From assembly GCA_014885115.2 (NCBI GenBank), contig WKLE02000702.1, positions 62,001 through 126,000 on the forward strand: 64,000 nt of DNA, written 5' to 3'. This document shows positions 1 to 11,095 of this stretch, piece after piece (the stretch's first letter is position 1; the number at the start of each line of letters is the position of its first letter). Both the position numbers and the translations under genes were made by a program. Under the pieces are notes generated by a model. The model was not told where the DNA came from. It ran no database searches and saw nothing but the letters and a program-made list of their open reading frames with translations. Source of the DNA: Asterionellopsis glacialis (lineage: Eukaryota; Bacillariophyta; Plagiogrammaphyceae; Rhaphoneidales; Asterionellopsidaceae).

Positions 1-135
1 TCTGATGAATTGGACGAGACGCAAGATTCCTTCGACGAAATCAGAGGTTCCTATCTACCCCAAAAGTATGACTACACCCCAGAAAACAGAGAGGAACTTT
101 GGTCAAAAGAAAATTCTTGTTCTTCAAGCCCTTAG
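1..135 (+). CDS. 3' end of a truncated gene, possibly a short-chain dehydrogenase
   Basis: An open frame enters the window at base 1 and ends at TAG 133-135, giving 44 residues. The visible tail reads as an acidic stretch, then YLPQKYDYTPENREELW, then a Ser-rich end. A terminal Pro-Glu-Asn-x-x-x-x-Leu-Trp pattern is common at the C-terminus of retinol-dehydrogenase-like short-chain dehydrogenases, where a Leu-Trp pair sits in the last helix. This resemblance is the only basis for the name. No catalytic residue lies in the window, so it could be an unrelated protein. The start and most of the gene are upstream. Confidence 0.45.
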   Translation, partial: SDELDETQDSFDEIRGSYLPQKYDYTPENREELWSKENSCSSSP

Positions 136-1572
136 TTTACTTGGACTATATGTGATAAGGAGAGTGTAGAGGCTCTTGTAAGGTATTTCCTCGAGTATGT
201 GTCGATTTCAGCTACCAAATTGCAGTGTAGTTGACCGGATACTGTCTGGTACTCAGGAAAGTAAAATGTAGCGTTGGTACTTGATCTTGCTCTCGGGTCG
301 TGCTTGTAAGCGCATACGTTATTATAAAATGCTTTATTTTTTAAAGATTATTTATCGTTATAGATAGAATAAGTGCATTTTCACCAAGAGTCAAGCAAAA
401 TAACCGTGCGATTGGCATTTATGATGCACTCCAGCTTATTACGGGCACATCCGAGACGCCTTGATTTTCGATTCAATCCGAAATTTTTGTTCTACAACAG
501 TATTTCATTGAAGGGATCTATTGTTGAATTGTACTGTAAAAAAAATGTGATATACAGTGAAATGCTCGTTTGCTGCAAGAATTGTACTATCACTTGCCAC
601 GAAACTTTAAAAGATTCTTAAGTATTATCGAAAAGATTGAAAGTTGTGATCAACATGTTTTTCATCATATTCCCTATTTCATACTGTATTCCTGGGGCCT
701 CAAATTTCTTTCCCTCTTGGTACCTGATGTGGCTGTTTAATTTTTGACATAGGGGACCAAAGAGTGCTGGCAAGTCAGTGTTGGTCCCAAATCACAAAAA
801 AAACAGTTTAAAAAAATATTTAAAATTACTTTTCGCACCTAACCACATTAAAGATAATACAAAAATATGATAATTTGATACCGCTGAATCATGGTCTAAA
901 TTTGGCTTGTATATTTTTGGGGACCGAAATGACGACCTTTGTCAGAATTTCTACGTACCACATATTATTTAGTAAATTTCGGATGTTCCGAATGAAACAA
1001 ATTCTTATTCTACTAAGAACTGGTACCACGATAATAAAAAATGAACAATTTTGTGTGCCCAAAACAATTTAATCCAATGACATGGTTGTACCTGGTAACA
1101 GTACGCAATGTACTGTAAAATGCCATTGGAGCAACCGCCGCTGTAAATACCTGTAGGACCTACATACCGGTACGGTACAAATGTACAGTACATGAAAACG
1201 CCAACCCTAAGAGTAATCTTGCCCTCAAATTTCTCGAATGGGAGAAAAAATGAAGACACTACTGCGCCTTGCGCTCTAGTACTACCTGGTACTATTTACC
1301 TGGTACGAGTACAGGTAGGACTAGTCTACTAGCAGGTAACCGTCGAACTGGTTCAACTACCATGAGGGTACCACAGGTACAGGCAGTAATCGTACCTGTA
1401 GGAATAGTCCTACCGGTTCCGACCGTACGGTAGGACCTCTGTAGAGGACCTATTCTCTCCGCTGGTAGAATGAGCTGTCCTCTGGATTTTGCAACCGAAA
1501 GATATCCCCGTAGACACAATGATTCCCAAGCTGTAGACCTGGTAAAGCAAGAAATATAAACAAACACAAACG
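136..1572. other. Intergenic, 1.4 kb, with a GTAC-word cluster
   Basis: AT-rich non-coding sequence; the short open frames here have no recognisable protein features. From about 1081 to 1470 it is crowded with short words such as TACCTGGTAC, ACCGGTAC and GTACAGGTA, the same words that recur in other intergenic spaces of the window. The end of the stretch is the 5' flank of the TMEM220-like gene. Confidence 0.6.
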
Positions 1573-2175
1573 ATGTCGACATCTCCATTTACAACGGTTT
1601 ATTGCCTAGGTGCGGGCGCTTTCTTCTCTGCATGTGCCTATGCTCAACTTAATGACCCAGATCCATTCTTTTGGGCTGCTGTATATTTGACAGGAGGCCT
1701 TGGACTGAATATATTGGTTCTTACATTTACCAAGGATTATGGATTCATTTCCAACTTTTCGTTTATGTATTCCATGTTTATCGTTAGTCTTATTGCTTGG
1801 ATTAGTTCTAAACTCATACCCAAATTGAATCAAGTCTTGTTTGTTGATGACACGCAAGAATCTGAATCACCGCCTGAAGAATCCAGCAGTCTCATCTGGA
1901 CTTTCCTTGAGTTTGAAGAAGGTAGAGAAATTGCAGGTCTTTTAATACTACTACTGCACGTGAGTCAAATCCCTTCTTTGGCAAGTGGGCATGGCGGAAA
2001 AGAGGCCAGCGTTACCGATGCTAAAACTACACGCAGTGTCAGCAAAATTCTTCCTGCAGTAGCTGCTACTATTTCGATCTGTGTCGGTATTTATATGTGG
2101 GTATATTATCAACCACAACTGAATAGAAGATTGAATGTTGAACATTGTAATGGACAGCTTCAATTTGGAAATTAA
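1573..2175 (+). CDS. TMEM220-like transmembrane protein
   Basis: A 200-aa membrane protein of the TMEM220 family, which has no established biochemical role. The N-terminal half carries the family signature: a hydrophobic first helix followed by QLNDPDPFFWAAVY (about residues 25-38), then two more membrane segments (about 40-52 and 65-82). After an acidic loop comes FEEGREIAGLLILLLH (about 113-128), a second conserved TMEM220 block that leads into another helix, and a last helix lies near residues 158-175. That makes about five hydrophobic segments. The ATG at 1573 is the first in frame and precedes the first helix directly. It is a single exon. The family call is good; the function is unknown. 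Confidence 0.8.
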   Translation: MSTSPFTTVYCLGAGAFFSACAYAQLNDPDPFFWAAVYLTGGLGLNILVLTFTKDYGFISNFSFMYSMFIVSLIAWISSKLIPKLNQVLFVDDTQESESPPEESSSLIWTFLEFEEGREIAGLLILLLHVSQIPSLASGHGGKEASVTDAKTTRSVSKILPAVAATISICVGIYMWVYYQPQLNRRLNVEHCNGQLQFGN

Positions 2176-3796
2176 TTTTGCTACTTTCTCCTTCTTTGAT
2201 AAAATCAATGGATAAAAACAGAAATGAAAAGAAATGTCCAATATAAATTATTGATAGTGTTCCGGCATTGGGCTTCTTATATGGTGTGTGGTCTAGTGTT
2301 GGACGCTAGACTACTTTACACATAACAATACTGGACTATTTTTTATTCTCTTTAGAACAACTTCTTGTACACAAGAATTCATTGCCCCCCAAAACAAAAA
2401 ATCACCTAAAGGAACGAACGAAAGACTACACACACACAGTAGATCGAAGAACAAGAAAACATTGTGCACTGCACAACAATTGGACTCAAGTACAAATATG
2501 ATAGAATCAAAACCGTGTCCATTAAATTAACGAAACTAACCGCCATTACGGTCTGTCTTTCCAAGTCTCAAAGTCTCAGATGGATATGTAAAAAAATATG
2601 TGTGTATTGCACCTTGGAATGTGATTCGTATGGAAACCGCTTCCATTCAAACTTTTAAATAGATTTTCCATTGGACGACTTCAAGTTACTTTCTTTTAAG
2701 AAGTACACAGAAAAAATTATGTTTTCTTCAGGTGTATGGGCGGTCTACTGCACATGGATACTATTATGTAACGCTAGGCGATATTGCACACCTTTTTTTC
2801 ACTCATCTTGCTTCAAAAAGTTTTGCCTCGTTTGTTTGGGTCTTAGGTTGTACACCACACGAGTCCATGTACCTCGAATGTTTGCCACCTTTGTTTTGAG
2901 TAGTGCTGTGATAGACACATTCACTCTAGCGAGTCGTATGAATGTTCCCAACCTAACGACTACCATACAACCCTGCTCTCATCCTTTATGATGAATAGTA
3001 GAAGGAGTCACACGTTCAAATTTGACTGCCGAGGGTGTTTCAAAAGAATTTTACAACCGGTCGCACATTTACCAATGTTTCTTAACGCACATATCAACAA
3101 ATCTTAACAATCGTTTTAACTTTCAAACTTATTTGTTGAATCTTCAAGATGTTGTTGATGTCACAACATGCGTTTTTAATGTTGCATAGTCGCGAATCTA
3201 AGTTTGACCGGTGTCTTCGGACTTCAGTGTGGAATGAGAAGTGAGGAATGAGAACTAGCTCGCGCATAACAAATTTGTTTTTTTATGATGTAGCGTTTTT
3301 GTCCTAGGACGTAGTTTTTAGAGAGTCAGTTAAGTAAAACGATGAGAAGCTGGCAGGAGCTCGAACACGTTTGATAAGAAAGCGCGTTTCTGAACTTCTT
3401 GTTCTGGACATAAAACAATATGGAGCAAGAAAGAGAATGCCCAACAAAAAGAGAGCTCCCGCCCGTCACACAAAGTAAAAAAGTAAATAGAACTCATTTT
3501 AATTCCTCTTCTGATAACAGGCGGGTAATTTTTTTCACAAGCGCGAATGCTTCCCAAATGCTACTATAATATGATATGACGTACAAAACAACATAACTTG
3601 AGGTAACTTTCGTGCGACCCGTTAGCGAGTGAAGGTTGAATACAGTAAGCGTTTCAGTTTGCATGCACGACAAGTGCATATAATCACTGATGTCAATTCT
3701 CACTCAGATTGCTATAACAGCAATGCTCATAAAAAGAAAAACACCAAAATTCCTATCCAATACTACAGTATATTACTGAACTAAAGCAGACAGAAC
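2176..3796. other. Intergenic, 1.6 kb, nothing recognised
   Basis: AT-rich spacer between the TMEM220-like and DUF6824 genes. Short open frames at 2464-2658 and 2671-2991 have no domain, signal or codon pattern that would support them. No repeat or RNA gene was recognised. Confidence 0.5.
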
Positions 3797-4366
3797 ATGA
3801 ATCCGCTACCAAACAGACCGGAACACGTCGTTAGTAACGAACTGCGAACTGCATCTGCTGAGCAGTTCAAAAACCGAAGACTTAAATACGACAAGAACGT
3901 TCGACTAGGCTGCAGCTTTCAGCCATCTTCAATGGATGTAATCTGTGGTCGCGGAAAACGGACTTACGAACATGCCGGAAATAAAATCTTTCGCTCAGTG
4001 TGCTCCATGTATTTGGAAAAGTATCAGCGGTCTTCAGGTAGAGTCCAAAAATCTTCCATCATGATGAAAATTGTTGAGCAGATCAGACGAAATAGTCCAA
4101 CGAAAACTGGCTTTGTGAGACAGGACCCACACACTCTCGTATGGTATATCGTTAGGGACCATCTTGCAAGAGACAAAGTCGGACATTCATTCCGTGATAT
4201 CATGAAGGCCAGAAAAAAAGCTTTGGAGGAAAGTGAGCTGAGCCACATAAATGAAGAATTTCGACTCAAGCGAAACGCTCTCATTCAAAGGCAAAGAGAA
4301 ATATTTGCAATGTTACTGGAGGAAGACGAGAAAGCTTGTTCATTTTCAAAAGAGGCTAAAAAATAA
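3797..4366 (+). CDS. DUF6824-domain protein
   Basis: A 189-aa single-exon protein with a domain that is strongly expanded in diatoms (DUF6824). The core starts near residue 47 with MDVICGRGKRTYEHAGNKIF, which fits the family pattern D-V-[IL]-C-G-R-G-K-x(4)-H-x-G-N-x-x-[FY]. A Ser/Lys-rich helix follows, then GFVRQDPHTLVWYIVRDHLA and DKVGHSFRDIMKARKK, matching the family's C-terminal half (hydrophobic-Trp, then A-R-[ED]-K-V-G-x-x-[FL]-R-D). The C-terminal 45 residues are charged and probably helical. The family's biochemical role is not established; a nuclear or DNA-binding role has been suggested only from its charge and context. The start is the first ATG of the frame. Confidence 0.85.
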   Translation: MNPLPNRPEHVVSNELRTASAEQFKNRRLKYDKNVRLGCSFQPSSMDVICGRGKRTYEHAGNKIFRSVCSMYLEKYQRSSGRVQKSSIMMKIVEQIRRNSPTKTGFVRQDPHTLVWYIVRDHLARDKVGHSFRDIMKARKKALEESELSHINEEFRLKRNALIQRQREIFAMLLEEDEKACSFSKEAKK

Positions 4367-6781
4367 TTATTCATATCTGCATAGATTCTAGTATCTTTAA
4401 GTTCATTGAGGATAAATTAAGTTTTTATTATATCTTTGCTTCTCAAACAAAGTCGTTCGAAAATTTACTTCTAATTCTTAGGTTGACCTTACATTCCATA
4501 GGTTCGAGTGCAGTATGGTATTTGTCTCTTCACATTCGTACAATCAAACCATTTTAATCATCGAACAAAAAAAGAAAATCACATACATGAAGCAATCATA
4601 GAGGAGGTCAACCTTGCTTTGAAAGATTTCATCCCACGTTTCTTAGTGTCCACCGATTGGATAATTGTTCACGTTGTCCGAGCATGGATCTACCGGTCAA
4701 ATGAAGACTCTGTGCATTAATGATATTTGTCAGTGGTGCCTTCTGATTTTGAAATTTAGCACCGGTGCGTGGCAACATTCACGATGGGACGGTTCTTGAT
4801 CTTGGTAGGCGGAAACCGAACCCGATTGCTTTTCCGAACTGTAGATCGCCGAGTTCATGTATTGTCGACAATACCGGTACTAAAAAAGAGCAAGAAAAAA
4901 ATGTGTTCTTGTCACACAGGCGGTACTTGAACATAAATACATCAGTATTTCATTAAAAAATTATTCCTAAGTAGTCACCAGGTATAGTACTCCGTACCGG
5001 TATTTAATATGACTTCAATGCATTTAACACAAGAAATTTTCTGATAGGTATTATATACGTTTTCTTAAAAAAACTAAAATCGAGGATTGTGTTAGTGAAC
5101 ATATACTTTTTAAATAACAAGAAAGAAAAAGTATGCGATCGATTTTAATTTTTTTTGGAATTATCTGGACTGGGTACATACAGTACATGTACCTGGTACA
5201 GTTACTAATGGAATGTACAAGTTACAGGTACTGGTACCAAGCACAGATTATCATATAGGGTAGACAGGACAGTATGCCTTGTCAAAACTCATCTCTTGTG
5301 TTCAGGACATTAGTACAAAAACTTTGCCGTTGTTCGGCAACAAAAACTGGTTCCAATTTTCAAAAAGTGATTAGTAAGTATAATGCAAGGCATCTTCTCA
5401 CGACGTTTGCGAGTAGAATCCATATGTATTCATGCATATATCTCTTCATAAATCAAGAAGCAACGGAGTAATAATCATAACTTAGATATCTTTCGCCATG
5501 GTTTCGGTTTAAAGATGATAGGTAGAGGGAAGGTTGCTATGTTGCCCATGGACTGTATAAAAATTCGTCAATAGTAGGAGCTATTTGTAGAGATATTCTA
5601 GGACTTGAATGCTCCGGGGATGATATTGGTACAATGTGAGATATATGTGGAATGGTGAAGATTCCTATTCTTTATTGCATGGGATGAACTTGATGCAGCA
5701 TTCCTTGCGCTAGACTACGGAGAGCGAAATGGAACAAGCAAAGTAAGATACATACTAGGATGTCGCAAGAAAAAGAATCTCACAGCATATAATCTAGTAG
5801 AGCAAATTGAATGGATCAATGATACTGCACTACTAACCGAAACGAAGCAAATATCTTTAGAGCAGAACCTGAAAGAAAAAATCGAAAAAAAACGAGTTTT
5901 TCGACTCTCTCTCTATACTCGTATGAGCTCCTATATATTATATTAAATTACTGTTATGGACAAGCTGCTGACTCTAATTTCATCGCGATGTGTACGAGTA
6001 GTACTGAAATGGAACGATGGCTTGAAACTGCAACTGGACATTCAAATTCACCGAGGCGGAATACCTTCATAGGTGGATCACAATTGTAACATGTAGATCT
6101 ACTATTCGAATATCACAACACCATATAGATCAGGTACAAGTTATTTTTGCTCTTTAAGTAATTTTTCATTATAGAGATATGCAATTGCAAACCACAATTA
6201 TTTTACCACCACAATGGTTAATAGGCTGGCTCAAAATGCTCAAGTTTTTCTTTTTACTTGCTTGCACTACCATCGGTTAATGTTTCGCAATTTTCTTCTC
6301 GTTTGGGCGGATTTACTGGATGGTGCTGTTCGGTCACTTGAAGGAAAGATATGAACTTCGCGGCCTAGGTAGAAGCAGCCTTAAATTACTAGTAGTCCAA
6401 CCTTTTTCAGGAATCACGATGCGAATGTGATGCTATAGTCTCTCTATCTCTCTAGGCACATAGTACATATGTTTTGGGTAGGTGATATTCTATATTAGAA
6501 ACTTAAATATTGATTTATATTAGTTCTTATCTTTGCAAGAAATACAGTATGAAATGGAGCTTGCTTTGGCAGGAGAAACAAAAAAGATTCTCTGGGAATT
6601 TTTTCTTTCAAAATGTGTATGCGTATGTGTGTTTGTGAGTGTCTGTGAGTTCAAGATAGAATTTACTCATCGTCATTTGTCTATATTCTGCTTTTGTTTC
6701 TGACAAGAGTGAGTGAGCGAGCGTGTGACCATAATCACCAAGGTTGTGTACCAGTAATATTCCTCTCTTTGTGTTTATTAT
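4367..6781. other. Intergenic, 2.4 kb
   Basis: No supportable gene. A GTAC-word cluster (ACATGTACCTGGTACAG and similar) lies at about 5171-5240. The rest is AT-rich, with no long repeat, tRNA or rRNA recognised. The last few hundred bases are the 3' flank of the minus-strand DUF2358-like gene. Confidence 0.5.
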
Positions 6782-7614
6782 TTAGACAGCACCTACACCA
6801 GCTCCTACTGGTACACCTACTGGACGGTTACTCAACATTTCTTCTCTCATCATTTGGAAAATACCATATGGTGGTGCCTGAGGCGTACCATTTACAATCA
6901 AATTTTCAATTCGATGTTCTGTAATCTTTCCAGATTTCGAATCTAATTTGTACATGGATACACCATCCACATAGAGTGGTCGTGCCATAGGCACTTTGGG
7001 AAACAGTACCACATTCCATGAAATACGAATAGATGATCGTGCAAAGTCATATACCATACGGAATTGTAAACCTGATCTGGAGGAATACAAAACCTTGATA
7101 ATTGTTTGGTAAAAAGAAAAGGAATATCTATAATTGGACAATCCAGTCAGTTGAACACCCGATGGATCAACGACATTAATATCTTTGTGATAAATACTGA
7201 AATCTGCTCATATACGAAGCAGCAAAGACAAACAAAAAAGAAAAACAAGAGTATATTGAGAAAATGATGGCAATGAGAAGGGGAAAGAAAAAAATCGTAC
7301 ATTCTTCTCCACGTACCTGGTGCTTTTTTTAGAATTTGAGGATAATCTTTTCGCAGTGTATCCATTGCTTTTCCTAGATTCAATTGAAATTCATTACGCT
7401 CATCAACAATATGTTGAAGGACTGGTGACAAAGAGTCTGTTTTTTTTTCTGCAGTAAGATCCGACGATACTGGAGAATCTTCCAACACTGACGATGCTTG
7501 TAAATCGGAAACTGATGGATGATTTATCCGTCTCAATGGGCTGACCTGTTGGAAACCATTGATTAGAATAGCTGGTACAGCCAATATGGTAAGATAGCAA
7601 GTTAAAATCCTCAT
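6782..7614 (-). CDS. DUF2358-like protein (two exons)
   Basis: A spliced gene of 239 aa. Exon 1 is 7614-7317 and exon 2 is 7203-6782. The intron (7316-7204, 113 nt) begins GTACGT and ends GAGCAG. The join KAP|DFSIYHKDINVVDP restores the DUF2358 hallmark (D-F-S-x-Y-x-x-D-[IV]-x-[FV]-x-D-P), followed by G-V-x-L-x-G-L-x-x-Y and a beta-rich SNTF2-like half with ISWNVVLFPK. The family occurs in cyanobacteria, plastid-bearing eukaryotes and plants, with no firm function. Residues 1-20 look like a signal or targeting segment ending near INGFQQ, so plastid location is possible but not proven. The frame continues through the intron to a false stop, so only the splice gives the full domain. Confidence 0.8.
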
Positions 7615-8946
7615 GGTTATTGTACCGTATCGAAAGAGTTCGTTTGAAAAATGTATTATAAGACGTGCGGGAAAGAAACTATTCTATTTCCAAAGAGAGT
7701 CTCTGTGTACGTACTGTGTACAAAGAGAGTAAGAGCGAATGTGTGTGCGTGGCACCGGCGAAAAGAGTGATGGGTGACTGAAAGTTCAAAAGCACTTGCT
7801 TCCCTCAGCGATCAAGGAAAGAAAAATTAGTGGAGAGGATGGGCACACACAAGGTGGAGCTGTCGAGATCTTGCCTTACGTAAGTCGTACGCACGAGAAT
7901 GTACCAATTTGAAAAAAACGAATCATAATACCCGAATACAGACGGATACTTATGCGCAACTTGAGCAACGCACGACGACATTGTTTTCATCAAATAATAA
8001 TAGAAAAGACACCGTACAGGTAGGTACCGTACTGTTCAATTCTCAAGGAAGACATTTGATGTCTTTCTACAGTAATAGTACCTTATTTTCAAGATTCTTC
8101 TATATATACGTTGATTCTATGAAGACCTATATATACTTGATTTTTGTATAATTCAAAACGTACTTGCAATCCCAGTCTTGTTAGTTTTTTTTTTCATAGT
8201 AAAATGATAGTATGGGTGGCAATGGGCCACGCAAGCACGCGAATCTCACTATCTCTATTTAGGTACCTGGCTGGTACAGGTATGACCTCTACCTGGAGGG
8301 CAGCTGTACCTGTACCCGGTACAGGTACCAGCAGTAAACGCGTACCCAGGTAGCAGTTACCTGTAAAGGCGTAGGAGTTCCTACTTGAAGTACGTACTTA
8401 AACCCACCGGTACAGGTACCTGTACAGCACAAAGATCCTAAATTCTATTAAAAAATCGTTATTCCTCGTTTTTAGAGGGAATGTCTAGCTTATTCATTTT
8501 TATACGAATTATTGTACCAGGGGAATTTGCTTAACCTATTTTTAGGTAGCTGGTAATCCTATTGTTTGAAAATATAATTTTTGTAGAGAGTAGCTGGTCT
8601 GATACAGTCCGTCAGTATGACAGAAGATTCGCATGATTGGCTTGGGATGGAACGACTGTCTTGATTCTTGATGGGTCTCAGATTCAGGTTGTACTGTAAT
8701 CTTTTTAGTTACTATGTAATTCTAGATTTTTAAGATTCAATTCTTGTTATTAAATATCAGTATTGTTTTTTTATGTGAATGACGGCGAAGAATGTGCCAC
8801 TAAACACTTACCCAACACCTAATTACTGATCACAAAGAATCTGACATCGCCAACGGTTAGACATCACAACCCACTGATTCTTGTTCTCGCTGCGTCCTTC
8901 CTATGCAGAAGAATATCAACGGCGAACACAGTGATCGTCAACCAAG
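7615..8946. other. Divergent intergenic region, 1.3 kb, with a GTAC-word cluster
   Basis: It separates the minus-strand DUF2358-like gene from the plus-strand glycosyltransferase, so it should hold both promoters. A dense cluster of GTAC-centred words (for example TACCTGTACCCGGTACAGGTACC) lies at about 8261-8425. No gene was recognised. Confidence 0.5.
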
Positions 8947-10577
8947 ATGAGTCTCAACCAAGCCAAGAAAAAGGGATCTCTCCTCTATGATAGTCCCGCT
9001 ACGAACACAAAAAAGCCTTTATTGGGTGGACCAGGCACAAAACTGTGAGAATCCTTGTTGTCGTTGGTCATGCGAACCCTTTTTCCTTACCGTAAAAAAG
9101 AAAAAACAAAATTTTGTTGTCCTTGTTGCTGTCTCATATCTTGTATATTTTGCCTCCCAACAGACCTTTTTTCGTCGAATCTTGGTTAGCATGGTCTCTT
9201 GCAATATCTTGTCTTTCTGTATCTGGTTATCAATATGTCTTGACAACATTTATTCGACCTTCCATGACATGGGCACGATCACAACTGCTTACAATGCTTC
9301 GACCTCCTAGTTTAAACAACAAGAATGACGACGAGACGGCCAGAAAATCTTCATCACTGCCATGTTGGTTACCTTTAACAACTTGTAGTCGGAGTGAAAT
9401 GGATCGTTGTACACGAAAGGAAAGATACAACCAACTAATTTCTTATCTCCAGTTCCTTACAGCAGCCTCCTCCTCAACAGAGGAAAAACCATCAACGGCG
9501 TCATTTTGTTGGTCAGATGAAAAATTGATTGAACTGATACGGTCAAATTTAAGTGCAAGACGATTAGCAACATTATTCATGCGTCCAGGTCAGAAAGATG
9601 GTACTATTGATGGTGACATGAGTCTGACAACACTGCAGTTGGAACGAATATGGCCTTCTCTGTTGAAGCTACCTCCTATAAATTCCCCACAGGGTACTTA
9701 CCGATATGAAATATCTTTAATTTTACCTGCTTTCCGTGAACGTGGATCGGATATTGTAACCAAAGCATGGAGAAGCTTTGATTCATGTCGACATCCTGAA
9801 CGAGTGCAAGTTGTTTTAGTGGATGCCGGGGGTTGTACTGAGCTTGAGGAAGCCTCACGAAAACTTGGAGGTGGATGGGGTGAAGTGAAGTTGGTTAAAT
9901 TCACAGACGGTGGTGGACGTGGTCCGTGTCTGAACTATGGTGCAAATGTGTCTGATGGTCGAATTTATACATTTTGTCATGCTGATTCAACTTTGCCAGA
10001 TGATTGGGATGTAAAAATTATGCATACATTATGCCACATGCATGATGATGGACGAACACGTGCAAATTCCTGTGCATTTTTATTGGGAATTGATACATCT
10101 GAAGCCGGTTTGAATGGCGGACCATACCCACCTGGAGTCAAGGCAATCGAAACGACAGCCAATATACGGACACAACTATACTCATTACCCTATGGTGATC
10201 AAGTTATATCACTGCCAGCATGTGTGTTTAATTACGTAGGTGGATTTCCTGACCAATGCTTAATGGAAGATTATGAATTGGTATCTTTGTTGAGGAAACG
10301 CAATGCCTTATTACCTAAGTTCGGCTGCAATGATTACAAAGAAAAACTTGTCATTATTGGAGATGGTACTACACTATGCTCACCTCGACGATGGCAAAAA
10401 TTTGGTGTACTCTATGTCACCTTTATGAATTCCAAGCTAGTAAACTTGTATGCAGGCGGAATGACACCAGATGATCTGTTTTCTAGGTACTATGGATCCT
10501 TCCCTCCAAAGAGGAGTAGTATTCTGAGTCCCTGGGAGAACGAAATGGTAGATGTACTTCACAAACAGGAACACTGA
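8947..10577 (+). CDS. Family 2 glycosyltransferase, TIGR04283-like (two exons)
   Basis: A 503-aa protein. Exon 1 (8947-9044) begins with ATG, and exon 2 is 9164-10577; the intron (GTGAGA...CAACAG, 119 nt) joins GGPGTKL to PFFVESW in frame. Exon 2 alone has no ATG for its first 40 codons, which favours this 5' exon. A membrane segment lies near residues 40-60. The GT-A catalytic part starts near residue 220: ISLILPAFRERG, VVLVDAGG (nucleotide-binding Asp), then GGGRGPCLNYGANVSDG and FCHADSTLPDDW, where HADS is the DxD-type motif. GGFPDQCLMEDYEL and CSPRRWQKFGV match the acceptor-side motifs of the rSAM/selenodomain-associated GT2 family. The donor and acceptor sugars cannot be told from sequence. 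The bacterial members are about 230 aa, so the N-terminal half is an addition. Confidence 0.82.
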
Positions 10578-11095
10578 TTATTTAAAAAAAATTATTCAAT
10601 GCACTACTGTCGTTGAAACAAACCCTTTTCTTTCTTTTCTTCTTTGCTAGAGGACTGCAACTGTAGGACTCTAGGTTTCCAATCTTTGGTCAGAATATTC
10701 ATGTGTTTTTCCAGCTCTCAAAAAATGAGCATGTCCCCAAATTACCTATCGACTGTCGGAGGGAACAGCTAAACTGTACTTTTGCGACTACCAGATTCCT
10801 TATTATGGGAAATCAAATATTCTGTATAATGACTACTATATAGGAATCTAGAATTTTGTATTTTGTAATTTATTGCACACAGGCAGGGCCACCCAACCCA
10901 GCAAAATGTCGGAATTTCGAAATTTGAACAAAACGCGTGTCTGTGTGTGTGTGGGAGTTTCGTTGCATGTTGAACAAGCAGAGTATTCAGACTACATACA
11001 GTACGCTGACAAACGACGCCACATTGCACAACAAAACGATCCCTCTAGAAGCTATCTCCTCAATCAACATTCATTAGAAAGAAGGAGAAGGTAAC
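10578..11095. other. Intergenic, 0.5 kb
   Basis: 3' flank of the glycosyltransferase and 5' flank of the BUD22-like gene. No feature was recognised beyond a short GTGTGTGTG run near 10943-10951. Confidence 0.5.

Noticed and set aside
373..621. 82-aa frame in the first intergenic region
   Set aside because: No recognisable feature; AT-rich, and no supporting neighbour.
2671..2991. 106-aa frame in the 2176-3796 gap
   Set aside because: No family, signal or homology by eye; Cys/Phe-rich composition typical of AT-rich spacer translations.
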